Shown: piece after piece, positions 1 through 10,883 of the stretch
Layout of the letters: the number at the start of each line of letters is the position of its first letter
How positions within the stretch are numbered: position 1 is the stretch's first letter
Assembly (NCBI RefSeq): GCF_900497805.2
Contig: NW_020954588.1
Coordinates: 6,988,464 to 7,052,463, forward strand
Direction of reading: 5' to 3'
DNA length: 64,000 nt
DNA from: Vombatus ursinus
Taxonomy: Eukaryota > Chordata > Mammalia > Diprotodontia > Vombatidae
Translations under genes and position numbers: made by a program
Notes under the pieces: generated by a model
The model's input: only the letters and a program-made list of their open reading frames with translations
Databases searched by the model: none
What the model was told of the DNA's origin: nothing

Positions 1-525
1 TTATGGGAGATAACATGTACATATACAGCTATGTTAAAAACACATACAAAAATACTAGGTAGTTTTTTTGAGGGGAAGGTACTAACCAGCAGTTATGGGG
101 ATGGGGGTGAAGGGAGAGGATGGGTCAGAAAGGCTTCACAGAAGGTGGGCCTTAAGTTGAGTCTTGAAGTAAACTCGGGATTCTAAGAGGTAGGTTGAGA
201 AGGGAGAACATTCTAGGTACTTCGGGGCAGCCAGTGCTAAGTATCATGAGGTAAGAGATGGAATTTCCCATATGAGTACAAGGAAGAAGGCCATTTGGCT
301 GAACTATAGTGTATGAAAGGAAATACATAAAATGATGTGAGAAGTATGTGAGGGCCAGCTTGTGAATGGCTTGAAATGTCACACAGGGGAGGCACAAGAT
401 CAGACCTGCACTAGGAAAATCACTTTAGCAGCTAGGAGGAGGATGGATTAGCATGGGGAAAGACTTGAGGCAAGAACAATCAGGAGGCCAGAAGTGAGAT
501 GATGAGGGCCTGCACCAGGGGTGGT
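1..525 (-). mobile_element. LINE L2 fragment, cut by the window edge
   Basis: Antisense L2 ORF2 and 3' sequence. Recognisable L2 phrases include 'agcattccaggcatggg' (here diverged), 'tcagacctgcactaggaaaa' and 'tgatgagggcctgcaccagg'. The 3' tail lies left of position 1. The minus-strand reading frame at 152-397 is part of it and is not a separate gene. Confidence 0.85.
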
Positions 526-1132
526 ATTTTCTTTCTTTGCCTGAAGGGAATTACTAAAGTACTAGTGAGCCACAGAGAAGGTAGGATTGCAGCAGTAAGT
601 TCACAATCGTACCAGGTTTTGTCCATTATTGGCCAACTGCTGCAAAACTACAAAAGACTACATTTCTTATGTTTTAGAAAAACCAATATATGTAGTTAAA
701 ATAATTTCCTCTTCATTTTTATTCACATTTATTTACACAAACACACTTATGAACTCACTTTGTCATTCATTCAAATGCAAAAACATTAACATAAGGAATC
801 TATCAATCTATGAAATTTTCTTTTTTTCTCTCAGATTAGATTCTATCACATTATTCCTGTAAGTTCAAATTTCAGCATAGTGGACTCTACCAGGAAGATA
901 TTAATTACAAAAAAAAAAAAACAAACAGAAAAACCCATTCCAAGCATGTTTGAGATTCACTTCATAGTTAATTTACATGGACACATTTCTACTTTTCAAA
1001 GTAGATGACAGTTGGCCAGGACAAGCAAAACGAGTGGTCTTTACTTCAAATCTCAGAGCCCATGTAACATAAAATATGCACTTAACCAAAATATAGTAAC
1101 TTGAATGCTGTGACAAGAGATTGACTGACTGA
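526..1132. other. Unassigned intronic sequence
   Basis: AT-rich DNA with a short A run near 909-921. No repeat family, exon or open frame of note was recognised. Confidence 0.5.
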
Positions 1133-1195
1133 ATGAAAAAGTATTTAATTAAGTATTTACTCTATGTGCCAAGCATTTGTGCTAAGTGTTGAACT
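1133..1195 (-). mobile_element. L2 3' tail fragment
   Basis: Short antisense L2 3' end, matching 'tatttactctatgtgccaag' and 'tgtgctaagtgttg'. Confidence 0.6.
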
Positions 1196-1375
1196 GAATG
1201 AGACTGCTTGAGCTCCTTGACTCTGAGGTACTACTGCCATCTACTGTAAGAAAAGAACTTTGCTTTCAGGAATAAAAACACTGATTATGCAAGGATTGCA
1301 AGGTGTTTCTATCTAATTTATACCTGAAACCTCTTCTACTATTTCTCCACCAATCAGAAAGTGAACTCAAGTCAA

Positions 1376-2032
1376 GTCATCAAGTATTTATTAAGTCCCT
1401 GTTGTGTACCAGCCACTGTGCTAAGTGTTAGTGATGCAAAGAAAGGAAGGAACAGTTCCTGCTCTCAAGAAGCTCATATTCTAATGGGGGAAACGGTATA
1501 CAAATAACTATGTAAAAACAAGGAATATACAAGCTAAGCAGGAGGCAATCTCCGAGGGAAGGCACTGGCATTAAAGAGGGATGGGACTTTAGCTGAGACT
1601 TAAAGGGAAGCCAGGGAAGCTAGAGGCAGAGATGAGAACACAAAGAATTCCAGGGGGAGAGACAGTCAGTTAAGTGTTTCAGATGATGGAGTTTTTTATG
1701 TAAGCAATATCAAGGAGAATAGTGTCACTGGATCAGAGAGTACCTGGAAGGGAGCAAGATATAAAAATACTATATAGATAGGAAAGGCACCAGGCTATGA
1801 AGGGCTTTAAAAGTCAAACAGGATTTTCTATATGATCATAGAGGTAACAGGAAATGTACTGAATGAGAAGTTGATATGGTTAGACCTGCATTTTAGGAAG
1901 ATCATTTTGATAGCAGAGTAGCTGATAGACTGGAGTGGGGAAAGATGTGAGGCTGGGAGACCAACCAGAAGGCCATGGCAACAGTCCAAGTGTGAGGTCA
2001 AAGGAGAGAATGGTGAATATATGAGATGCTGA
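1376..2032 (-). mobile_element. LINE L2, 3' end and ORF2 C-terminus
   Basis: Starts at the antisense L2 tail ('caagtatttattaagtccct') and continues through the usual order: 'ctcaagaagctcatattcta', 'ttttagctgagacttaaa', 'gtgtcactggatcagagag', 'atgaagggctttaaa', 'agacctgcattttaggaaga'. It stops abruptly at about 2032, where L2-type sequence of the opposite orientation begins. Confidence 0.85.
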
Positions 2033-2130
2033 GAGCAAGGGCTGTCTTGCTTTTAAATTTTATATCCCCAGCACTTAAGTACAGTGCTTTGCACATAGCA
2101 AGCAATTAATAAATTCCTTTTCATTCACTC
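2033..2130 (+). mobile_element. L2 3' tail in opposite orientation
   Basis: Sense L2 3' end: 'gggctgtcttgctttt', 'tatccccagcacttaa', 'ttgcacatagcaagcaatta', 'aataaattcc'. It abuts the previous antisense L2, so both elements have their 3' tails facing outward. Confidence 0.75.
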
Positions 2131-2372
2131 ATCCATCATCTAGGATTTTATCTTAAGTAAAATTAACACTGTCATCATAACAATCAGTTGGGAGTATAGC
2201 TCAATTGATTAACCAAAGGGCTTATAAACTCCTAGTTGTGCCATAAACTGACATACAGGAAAGGTATTAAGGATACAGAGGAACAAGTGGACTTCAGATC
2301 TCCTGAACTGAGATAACATTCAAAGTCTGTTCCTTGATGCTTAGAAGCAAAAAAGTTTCTGCTACTTTAGTG

Positions 2373-2577
2373 CAGGGGTAGGGAACTTGTGACCTCAAGG
2401 CAATATGTGGTCTTCTAGGTCCTCAAGTGCAACCCTTTGACTGAATCCACATTTCACAGAACAAATCCTTAGTAATTTAGTAAAAGGATTTGTTCTGTAA
2501 AATTTGGACTCAGTCAGAAGGCCAAACCCAAGGACCACATGTGGCCTCCAGGATGCATGTTTCCCACCTTGCTCCGG
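2373..2577. mobile_element. Palindromic non-autonomous DNA transposon (hAT-like MITE)
   Basis: The element is a long imperfect palindrome. Its ends read 'caggggtagggaac' and, inverted, 'gagcaaggtgggaaac'. The centre is a perfect 15-bp inverted pair at 2456-2470 and 2484-2498 with a 13-base loop, and the arms keep pairing outward for over 35 bases. The layout and end sequence resemble marsupial hAT/Charlie MITEs. No clear 8-bp target duplication was seen. The minus-strand frame at 2395-2589 is a by-product. Confidence 0.75.
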
Positions 2578-2794
2578 TGTTTCCAACATCCAGGTTTTCT
2601 TACCATGTACAAAACAAGAAAGTGTTCAAGGAGAGTTAGGGAATTAACCTTTTTATGGTTGGATCTCTAGGAGATAAAGACTAAATTACAGATGAATATT
2701 CTGGCAGTACTTATAGTACTGCCTGGCCCTTCCTACTTCCCATACCCAAAGTTTCAGGTCTGGATAGAGTGTAGGGCAGCAAAAGAACCTGCAA

Positions 2795-2885
2795 AGGCAT
2801 TCATTCATTTAACAAACATTAAGCATTATATAGGCACTTCACTGTACTATGGGGAATACAAAGTTCTAAGTAAGATACAGCCTTC
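2795..2885 (-). mobile_element. L2 3' tail fragment
   Basis: Antisense L2 end: 'ttcatttaacaaacatta', 'actatggggaatacaaag'. Confidence 0.5.
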
Positions 2886-3486
2886 TATTAGTAGACTTTC
2901 AATTTCCTTTACAGGAGCTCCATCAATGCTAACACTACACAGACAGGGTGTTTAGTTACTTTAAAGTTCATTATTCTGACAAAGGGCTGAAAGAAATAAG
3001 TAGGAGCTTGAAAGCAGGACCCTCAGGCTCAGGAGCTGTTGATAATTTAAGTAGGTAAGTTTCTGCAGCCACTGTAAAAAAGAAAACTGTGAGATTTTCC
3101 TAAGTGTCACCTGTTGAACTCCCTAACAACCCATTACACTATATTAGAGACTTCTGACATCTTTGTTGAGGGAGAAAGGAAGGAAATTGCCCTTCACAAA
3201 TATCTTAAACACAAGGGGGAAAAGTCAAATTGTTTAGAAAAGAAAGGGTCTAGGGAGAGCCAGATCAAGGAGCCAAGGAGTTAGTCTGAGCAGGGTTTCA
3301 GAAGGGAAGACTCTGACTCTTACTGATTTTGGAGCTACACCAGCCTCCTAAGGGAAGAGAGTCTGTAGCCTAGCTTGAGAAAAACCCTCCACATTTTGCT
3401 ATCTATGGTCTCTCTTAATTTTCCTTGCTAATTCTGTTTTATGGGCTATATATCTTTCGATGTATGTATCTTGATGAAAGAAAAAA

Positions 3487-3737
3487 GAAAACAAGCATTT
3501 ATTAAGTGCCTACTATGTGCCATGCATTTTACTAAGGACTTTATAAAAATTATCTCATATAATCCTCACAACAGCCCTGTGAAATAAGAGCTATTATTAT
3601 CCTCATTTTACAATTGAGGAAACTGAGCAGACAGCAGTTAAATGACTAGCTCAGAATCACACAGCTATAAAGGTGGGAAATGAACTCAGGTCTTCCTGAC
3701 TCCAGGCCAATGCTCTATCCACTGTACCACCTAGCAG
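3487..3737 (-). mobile_element. MIR-type CORE-SINE with L2-like tail
   Basis: Antisense SINE, nearly full length. The L2-related tail 'gcatttattaagtgcctact' is followed by 'cctcattttacaattgagga', the core region 'aactcaggtcttcctgactc' and the head 'ctatccactgtaccacctag'. Confidence 0.85.
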
Positions 3738-3807
3738 ATACAGCAGATCAATAATAGCATTCCCAAACTATAGTTCTTTTAGTAGCCTTAAGAGTAATTT
3801 TTCTAGA

Positions 3808-3956
3808 CCAGAGATTACTAACCTGGAGTCTGTGAACTTGTTTTTGTTTTTTATATTTTGATAACAGTATTTCAATATAATTGGTGTCCATGGCGGTTTT
3901 ATTTATTTTGTATTATGCATTTAAAAACCATTATTCTGAAGTAATGGGGAGTCTGG
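3808..3956. mobile_element. DNA transposon fragment (ends in 'ttaacctgg'-type TIR)
   Basis: Matches a common mammalian palindromic DNA transposon: 'actaacctggagtctgtgaa', then 'ttttgataacagtatttcaa' and 'tatgcatttaaaaaccatta'. The far terminal inverted repeat is missing or too diverged. The exact family is not assigned. Confidence 0.6.
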
Positions 3957-4884
3957 TGTATGTGCAAAGCACTCTGGATGGCACCCCTCTACGTGGAGAC
4001 ACAAGGGCATCTGCGTCTAGGAGAAGTATGGTGTTGATCAAGCAAAGTGCTTTGGAAAGACTTTGGAACACACAAAGACATTTTGTAATTCATTCTGGCT
4101 GGCCAATTGCATGGTGAGGAGAGGCTTTCTACTGTGTGCAGAGGCATTCAAAAAGGTCTGACGCATCAACCCCATCCTCTTTTGCTTCATTCACTCTTGG
4201 GGAACCTTGGACTCCTGCATTCAGGATGTTCAGTGGGAGACCATGCTGGAAGGGGAAAAATCTTGGGTCTTTCTTCATCTGAGGCTGCCGTTGACAAACC
4301 CCCACTTGTAGTGAGTACATTCTGCCCACTGTCCCATAGCCAGGCTGGCTGACTCACCCCCTCAGTGTGCTAGGGCACTCTGAGGAGCGGCTATATTCTC
4401 CTCCATGGCTAAGGAGATAGTGACTAGTGTCCTGGTTTCATTTAACCAATTAACATCAACTGGCTTTCACAAAGGGATAGGAACTTCAAAAGTTCTAGCA
4501 ATAACTAGCAGGAAGTAGGCTAATAACTTACTTCAGATCTTTTATAACACTGGTTCCACCAAGTTTACATCCAGATACAGCATGACTGCTAGATGTATGG
4601 ATGTCTCAGTTGTCACTAGCTTAGGTCTCAAATGTCATTTCTGAAGGTCATTTTTTGCTCTTTGGAGCATCAAAGCTAGGAGCAAACCTGTGAATTCTGG
4701 AATGCAGAATGCCAAGGGATGCTCTGGACCTAGCTGCTTCTTAAGGTTCTTCATTCCTTACCACCTGTCTTGCCTCTAAGGCCTGCAGACATCCAGCAAC
4801 TGTCATCTGACCTACTGACATAACCCAAAGACCCTGGGACCTTGACATCTACCCTACTGCTGTACCCTCAGAACTGTACCAGTT
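3957..4884. other. Unassigned sequence, locally GC-richer
   Basis: No repeat family was recognised. Overlapping short open frames on both strands at 4107-4352 show no domain or family resemblance and no splice context. It could be an old unclassified repeat or conserved non-coding DNA. Confidence 0.4.
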
Positions 4885-4965
4885 TTTCTGTTTGTATCCC
4901 CAGCACTTCACACATACACAGTAAGCATATAGCAAATGATTTTTTCCCCCATTCATTCATCCAAA
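4885..4965 (+). mobile_element. L2 3' tail fragment
   Basis: Sense L2-like end: 'tgtttgtatccccagcactt' and 'cacagtaagcatatagcaaa'. Confidence 0.6.
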
Positions 4966-5192
4966 AATATTTAAAAAACAGACAGCATCATTATCTACTG
5001 CTTAAGTCAAAATAGAATAGAATGTGTAGATGAGGTTATCATCTCTGCAAGTGAATGGGTGAACCTGACTATTAGTCACATGGAGATGTCACTTATTTCT
5101 GCTTCCTTCTAACACTTAATGGTTTTTCTAACACATTTACTTACCTAAACTCACATTTAAACACTTTTGTAAGTGTTAAATAGTAAAACTTA

Positions 5193-5292
5193 TACCACCT
5201 CCCAAACAGGGTTGTTTCAAGGATCAAATGAAAGGTGTGCAAAGCATTCTGTACACATTAAAGCACTGTGGCTGCCATTTTTATTATCTCAC
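5193..5292 (+). mobile_element. MIR-type SINE, 3' part
   Basis: Contains 'gggttgtttcaaggatcaaa', 'gtgtgcaaagcattctgtac' and 'cattaaagcactgtgg', the 3' half of a MIR-type SINE. Confidence 0.7.
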
Positions 5293-6177
5293 CTTTTACA
5301 TATACTCACATATACCCATCCTTATCCACATACATAATCAATATGGTCGAGAGTAGAAAAATGATTAACAATGTTTTTTCAAAGTTCAATCTCAGAGTAA
5401 TCTTCCAAAGGCCTGCAGACAGCCTAGCAGACAGTTAAAGCAATAAATCTTAATTGTTGTACCATTTAAAACGCAGCACAGAAAAGTCTGATATTCTTAA
5501 TGCAAAATTATTAAGAACAAAATACAACTGCTTCTGCCCTGAGTTTTTGAAAATTGCTAAATTTATAAATTGGTAATTACTTTGAAGCTAAAAACCATAC
5601 ACCTAAAATGGGCTCTAAAAGAAAATTTATTAAATAAGTTGAACAAGGTTAATGCTCCGTGGAATTTTAGTTAAAGTACCAATGAGATTTACTGAAAATG
5701 TGAAAGTTTTGATCTGGTTCTCAACCATACAATTTGTTGAGTACAGACAAGTGTCCCAATTTTAATAGAACTTGGGCTACCATTAAACTATTATTTACCT
5801 TTTCCTTCATCCAAAAATTGCTAACTTCTTTTTTGTAACAATTTCATGAAGACTAGTGACCACTGGAGTGTGGGGAAAGGAATGGAAGAGAGGAAGAAAA
5901 GAAAGGAAATAACAGCAGAGTGTCAGATGTGTTATGTAGGGGGAGGGAGAAGGAGAAGGCTGCATGTTGTTCCATCCCCATTCTATCCCCTCCATCCCTG
6001 ACTCAACCCCAGGAATTCCAGCAAATCACAGAGAATGGGTTATGGAAGTGGCAGCCTATTTGGAAAACTAGCAGGAAAGGCTGAGATCTCTACCATCAAT
6101 TCCCAAACTACTGGCTGAGGACTGAAAACTCAGTCAAGGGCTTCTCTATCTCCAACAATATCTTCACTCAAACTTTA

Positions 6178-6410
6178 TTAACATTAATAACTGGTATTTG
6201 CACACTGATTTAAAATTTACAATGTTTTATATACAGTAACTGATTTGAGCTCCAAGAGATAGATAATTGTATTAACACCCCATTTCACAAAGAAGAGGAC
6301 TGAGGCTCTAAGCGTTTAAATCACTTGCCCAGTCATACAGAGCTAGAAGCAGGGCTGAGTTCCATCTTCTTGACCAGACTCCATCTGTGCTGTATCCACT
6401 GCCACATAAA
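6178..6410 (-). mobile_element. MIR-type SINE
   Basis: Antisense MIR-type element, quite diverged: 'ccccatttcacaaagaagag', 'cacttgcccagtcataca', 'tgctgtatccactgccacat'. Confidence 0.7.
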
Positions 6411-6635
6411 GTTACTCAATCACCATCAAGGTAGAAAACATTTAAGGACAATTGGCATATAGATATGACATCCACAGGGGAAGATATGAAACAAAATCTG
6501 TCTACTGGGCTTAAAATTAAATGAGAACAGCCTAATCAAGATTGTCAGAAATGACTGCTGAGACATAGCCAGGGCCTTCTGAAAGATTATGGAGAATATT
6601 AGGGGTTTCATTCTAGGAGATGGGTGGGGAATGTT
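6411..6635. other. Unassigned sequence
   Basis: No feature recognised. The minus-strand frame at 6426-6611 has no family resemblance. Confidence 0.4.
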
Positions 6636-6830
6636 ATCTTGATTTTCAAAAGAAGAGCGTGTAAACTAAACTATAGGTCAGTAAGTTTGACTTCATTTCC
6701 TTGCAAAATTATTGAATTTACAATTAAAAGAATGGTTAATGAATACCTGGAAAGAATGCAGTGATCCTAAGGATGTAACATGGCTTCATCAAAAATAGTT
6801 GAAGCCAGACTAAATTGAGTTGATTTTTTA
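6636..6830 (+). mobile_element. LINE L3/CR1 fragment
   Basis: Sense L3/CR1 reverse-transcriptase region: 'aactataggtcagtaagttt', 'attaaaagaatggttaatga', 'acatggcttcatcaaaaata'. The same stretch recurs in the larger L3/CR1 copy near 49.6 kb. Confidence 0.8.
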
Positions 6831-7059
6831 ACTATACATAATAATGTTTCAATTTCAAAGTAAATTACATTCATTGTTTGAATGCTGGATGCCAGTAACA
6901 CATTTTCCTCCATTTTGGCCTAGTGTTCTGTCCCCTACATCTCTCCCATTCTGCTTATTATTTTTCCCCTTCATTTTGCACTAGTTTTCCCTTAGCCTTC
7001 CCCTAGCTTTAAGCTGACAACTGAGTAGAGGAGAGTAACAGGAGAATGGCAGGAAGACC

Positions 7060-7080
7060 GGGGGGTGGGGTGGGGGGGGG
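7060..7080 (+). repeat. G-rich run, possible quadruplex
   Basis: Three G runs of 6, 4 and 9 bases separated by single T residues. The last run is long enough to supply a fourth tract, so a G-quadruplex is possible. In gene orientation it lies on the template strand of TFDP2. Confidence 0.6.
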
Positions 7081-7333
7081 TGTTCTTTCTCTTTGCACTT
7101 CCTTCTCCCTCATCTTTCATGCCCAATCCTTTTTGCCACTGAAAATTCTAATCCCTGCCAGGTCATAAAGCAAGGTGAGAGGCAAATCACTAGGGAAGGG
7201 TAGTAAATGGGGGCATCTTGGCAGCAAGGTAGCTTGCAGAGATAGGGTCTGCAAAAGAAAGAAAAAAAGATGGTGAGGTAAATTCTCAGTGATAGTGGGA
7301 AGGGATCTATCATAGCTTTGTAGGTTGTATAAA

Positions 7334-7380
7334 GGATATATGTGTACACATGCACACACACACACATATACACCAGGCAC
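7334..7380. repeat. CA-rich microsatellite, imperfect
   Basis: Interrupted (AC)n / (AT)n tract around 'cacacacacacacatataca'. Confidence 0.8.
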
Positions 7381-7444
7381 ACATAAGTTAAGATTTCCAG
7401 TATTCATAGAAATTTATATTACAGATCACAGTGATATTACATTA

Positions 7445-7540
7445 CATATTCATGCCTCAGTTTCCTTATCGATACAATAAAGGGATTGGACTAGACAATT
7501 TTTAAAGACTATCTGGCATTATCAAAATCCTATAAGCCAA
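7445..7540 (+). mobile_element. MIR-type SINE, 3' part
   Basis: Contains 'tgcctcagtttccttatc', 'aataaagggattggactaga' and a degraded 'ctatctggcattatc' region. Confidence 0.65.
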
Positions 7541-7867
7541 AAATCATATTTTAAACTATCTTTTAAGGCAGTGCAAATTTTTAATATGTGTTTAATATAT
7601 GTTAGAAAAATGGGGGGGGGAAGCAGTATTTAAATATATCTTTCCCAATCTAAGCAACAGGAGACATTTCCCTCTGAATGTGCCATATTTCATGTTCTGA
7701 TATGTTTACTACTTAATGTCTTTGGAGAAGCACATTTACTTTTATATTTTCTACAATTAATTTTTTAAAATACTGTTAAGTGATGAATTACCTAATCTGG
7801 TTTCCTTCATATATCTTTTCATACAAAAACTTCTTGAAAGTAGTAGTAAGACCAAATATAGACTTGT

Positions 7868-9242
7868 TCTCTATTTTTTCATTCTTTCGGTTTTATTTTA
7901 TAATTTCTTGATCTCTCATAAAGTCATTAGCTTCTATTTGCTCCATTCTAATTTTTAAGGAATTGTTTTCTTCAGTGAGCTTTTGGACCTCCTTTTCCAT
8001 CTGGTCAATTCTGCTTTTTAAGGCATTCTTCTCTTCATTGGCTTTTTGGACCTCCTTTGCCATTTGGTCGAGTCTATTTATTAAGGTGTTATTTTCTTCA
8101 GTATTTTTTTGGGTCTCTTTTAGCAAGCTGTTGATTTGTTTTTCATGATTTTCTTGCATCACTCTCATTTCTCTTCCTAATTTTTCCTCTACATATCTTA
8201 CTTGATTTTCAAAATCCTTTTTGGGTTGTTCCATGGCCTGAGACCAATTCATATTTTCTTAGAGGCTCTGGATGTAGGAGCTTTGACTTTGTTGTTTTCT
8301 TCTGAGTGCATGTTTTTATCTTCCTTGTCACCAAAGTAAGTTTCTATGGTCTGAGTTTTTTTTTCCCATTATTTGCTCATTTCCCCAGCCAATTTCTTGA
8401 TTTTTTTAACTCTTTGTTAAGGTAGGGCTCTGCTTCCAGTGTGGAGGGCATACTGTCCCGAGCTTCAAGGGTTTTGTGAAGCTATTTTCAGAGATACTTC
8501 TAGGGACCTGCAAGTTTTCAGTTCTTCCAAGGTGGTATGATCTAAGGAGAGGTATTTACTCCTCTCCTGGCTTGTACTCTGGTCTGAGAGTGATCACAAG
8601 CACTCTTTTCTACCCTGGAACTGTGAGAAGGGTTCCCTCTCCACTGCTGCCACAAGCTCTGCTATACTAGCGCCCCTCCTCACCCCAGGACTGCCACCCA
8701 GATCCAAGCATAGGCAAAGCAACAGAATCCTACCTCAGTGCCAGCAAAGAGACCCCTATAATCTCCTTCTGATCAGTTGTTTGATCCCCTTACCATCTGT
8801 GGGCTGAGAGATCTGGAAGCAGCCACTGCCACCACCCTAGGACTGTGCAGGCCTGGCTAGACTGTGCTCTTCTCTCACCCAGGTCCAACAGACCTTTCCT
8901 ACTGACCTTCTAAGTTGTCTTTGGTGTTTGTGGCTTGAGAAGTCTGAAAACTGCCAAAGCTGCCAATGATTCAGTTCCCTTGAGGCCAGCTTCAGGTTTG
9001 TTGGGGCCCAGTCTATGGGTGCGGCTTACGCTAGATTGCGCTCCTCTCTTAGCGTGGCACAACAGACCTTTCCTGTAGACCTTCCAGGTTGTCTTGGGCT
9101 GGAAATTTGCTTCCCTCTGTCTTTTTGTGGGTTTTGCTGCTCTAGAATCTGTTTAGAGTCATTTTTTACAGATATTTGGAGGGGTTTAGGGGAGAGCTCA
9201 AATGAGTCCTTGCCTTTACTCTGCCATCTTGGATCTGCCCCG
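7868..9242 (-). mobile_element. LINE L1, 5' UTR plus ORF1 N-terminal half
   Basis: The L1 5' end is preserved ('gatccaagatggcagag' reading leftward from about 9240). About 1 kb of 5' UTR follows, then ORF1 from 8252 down to 7893 with an open 119-codon frame. The frame starts MNWSQAMEQPKKDFENQVRY and continues as a long coiled coil with repeated 'QMEKEVQKLTEENNSL'-type heptads. The RRM/CTD half of ORF1, ORF2 and the 3' end are absent. Keeping the 5' end while losing the 3' end is the reverse of ordinary L1 truncation. The element lies in the same orientation as TFDP2. Confidence 0.9.
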
Positions 9243-9439
9243 AATGCCTATAGACTCTTCTCTAGCTGCATCCCATAGATTCAATTTTATATATAGTTTG
9301 CAGCATTAAATATTATTTTTATGGAAATCAGAAAAGAAGATAAAGCATCACTAAGAAAAAACAGAATGCAACCCACCAATTTAATCAAATAACAGGAAAA
9401 GGGAGAAAAGTACTTCATAAGCAACTGTGACCTCACTAT

Positions 9440-9590
9440 TATACTATTGTTATTTGTCCTTGTTTTTGAAAACCAATGACTTCACAAACAAGTGATGTCT
9501 TGACTTACACATGGATTGAACTTAAGTGAGGCAGAGCTGCACAAATTATCTAAGCTCAGATTAGAAAGAAAAGCCTGCCTTCTAGCCCTC
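9440..9590 (+). repeat. Repeat family R, 5' fragment
   Basis: Starts 'tatttgtccttgtttttgaa' and continues 'gtgatgtcttgacttacaca' and 'gtgaggcagagctgcacaaa'. The same series occurs at 32.7-33.1, 42.96-43.34 and 63.87-64.0 kb, so it is a dispersed family. I cannot attach a published name. Confidence 0.7.
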
Positions 9591-9749
9591 AAGATTTAAC
9601 CTCATCAATTACTGGAAAGCAACAATTTACTAACAGAACAAAAGGATCTCCCTACACACATACAAATAAAAGTTAACAAATTTTTACAAATTTTTTTTTT
9701 AATTTAATCAAGCATCATGTTAAGTTCTAAGAATCCATGATCTGCTTAC

Positions 9750-9853
9750 CATTTGGGGTCCAACATTCACATTTATTGGTCCTAAGGTTTTTGGTAAAAT
9801 CTTTGTTGCTGAATTGGTGCTAGAAACCGGAAATGCAACAAGTGAAATGTTAC
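9750..9853 (-). CDS. TFDP2: TFDP2 N-terminal coding exon (104 bp, internal)
   Basis: TFDP2 encodes DP-2, which dimerises with E2F proteins in the nucleus to bind E2F sites in cell-cycle promoters. On the minus strand a 14-base T tract and AG precede position 9853, and the exon ends at 9750 against a gtaagc donor. The 104 bases carry two bases of a split Gly codon plus 34 codons. The peptide starts GNISLVAFPV and ends KILPKTLGPINVNVGPQM. From memory this matches about residues 28-62 of the long human isoform with three substitutions (F to L, N to S, P to A). The segment lies upstream of the DNA-binding winged helix. The exon's last codon is the ATG from which, as I recall, a shorter isoform starts (M then IISTPQR in the next exon), so the exon matters for start choice. 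The next exon should lie left of position 1; the previous one, expected to encode FIDQNLSPTK, was not found and is probably right of 64000. An intact frame, good splice sites and family-specific sequence argue against a pseudogene. Confidence 0.93.
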
Positions 9854-10618
9854 CTAAAAAAAAAAAAAATGGCAAAAACTTATTAGTTTTCTGAAATTTC
9901 AAGGCATTCTGAATACCAAGATTGCTGGTTCCCAACCCCTTTTCTGAGACAAACCGGAAGCATTTGTAATTTTTTTGAAGAGATGTAAAGTTCTATAAAA
10001 TTATCTTAACAAACTAACTTAAATTTATTTTAATTTTTTAAAAGTATGCGCTGTATAAGGAAACAAGTTAGTTGTTACTAAGAGAAGAGAATCTCAACTC
10101 CCCAAAAAAGTAATTTAAGTAGCACCTCTAAACAGGAACAGTGAGTTTTTTGAGGAAAAACCAGTCAACCAGTACCAAAAGTATATGTCATCCCCAAATA
10201 AAAGTTAGCTCTTCCAAAGCTAATCAGAAAAAAATGAAATAAATCAATTCCTTTTTGAGCCTCAACTTGCTAAATCCTTTGAAATACAGTGCCATGAAAT
10301 AAAGTAATGTTGAACATTTAATTTTAATATATTTTTTGTTTTGTGGACTATTCTGATGGTGCCCCTGCAATATTCAACTACTCTCCATCATTTTAAAGTC
10401 CTTTTTAACTTCTCTGACAAACCAATATTTTGGTTATCTTCTGTCTTTGACCAGCTCCTCTTATCTCCTTTATTTGCTCCTCTTAGCTTAACCAAGACTC
10501 CATTCTGTGCTCCTCTCCAAAATGTTTCTTAGAAAATGCATTCCTTTACAACAGATTTAGCCATTATTTTTATGCTAACAACATCCAAAAGCAACAACTC
10601 CAGATCATTATCTATCAT

Positions 10619-10850
10619 AATAATAGTTAGCACTGATATAGCACTTTAAGGTTTGCAAAATGCTTTACAATAACCCTAGGAGGCAAGTGATATTATTAAC
10701 ACCATTTTACAGATGAGGAAACTGAGGAAGGAAGAAGTTAAGAGACTTGCCCAGGGTCACACAACTAGGAAGTATCTGCGGCTAGATGTGAACTCAAGTC
10801 TTCTTGACACCAAGCCCAGAGCTCTATCCAACATCACTTAGCTGCTTCAC
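10619..10850 (-). mobile_element. MIR-type CORE-SINE
   Basis: Antisense, near full length: 'gcactttaaggtttgcaaaa', 'cattttacagatgaggaaac', 'cttgcccagggtcacacaac', then a degraded head near 'gctctatccaacatcact'. Confidence 0.85.
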
Positions 10851-10883
10851 TAAAGACTGAAGTCTTATTTCCAACTATCTTTT

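Larger units (their letters stand above)
1..9749 (-). other. TFDP2: Start of the TFDP2 intron downstream of the exon
   Basis: Inferred intron following the TFDP2 exon, reading right to left. I searched for the next expected coding segment (IISTPQRL and following) and did not see it, so the intron is longer than 9.7 kb here. Contents are listed separately. The stretches 530-1130, 1200-1370, 2135-2370, 2905-3480, 5295-6175, 6835-7040, 7545-7865 and 9245-9440 hold nothing I can name. Confidence 0.8.

Noticed and set aside
2188-2260. tRNA-like stretch with an A-box-like word 'tatagctcaattgattaac'
   Set aside because: No B box, no acceptor stem and no cloverleaf could be drawn.
4107-4352. Host exon or small gene in a GC-richer patch
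   Set aside because: Open frames overlap on both strands, with no splice sites or domain.
5795-5860. Minus-strand 'aaaaggtaaat' as the donor of the upstream TFDP2 exon
   Set aside because: It lies downstream of the recognised exon in gene order and the adjacent sequence does not encode FIDQNLSPTK.
7893-8252. Coiled-coil protein gene
   Set aside because: It is the N-terminal half of L1 ORF1 with the L1 5' UTR directly upstream.
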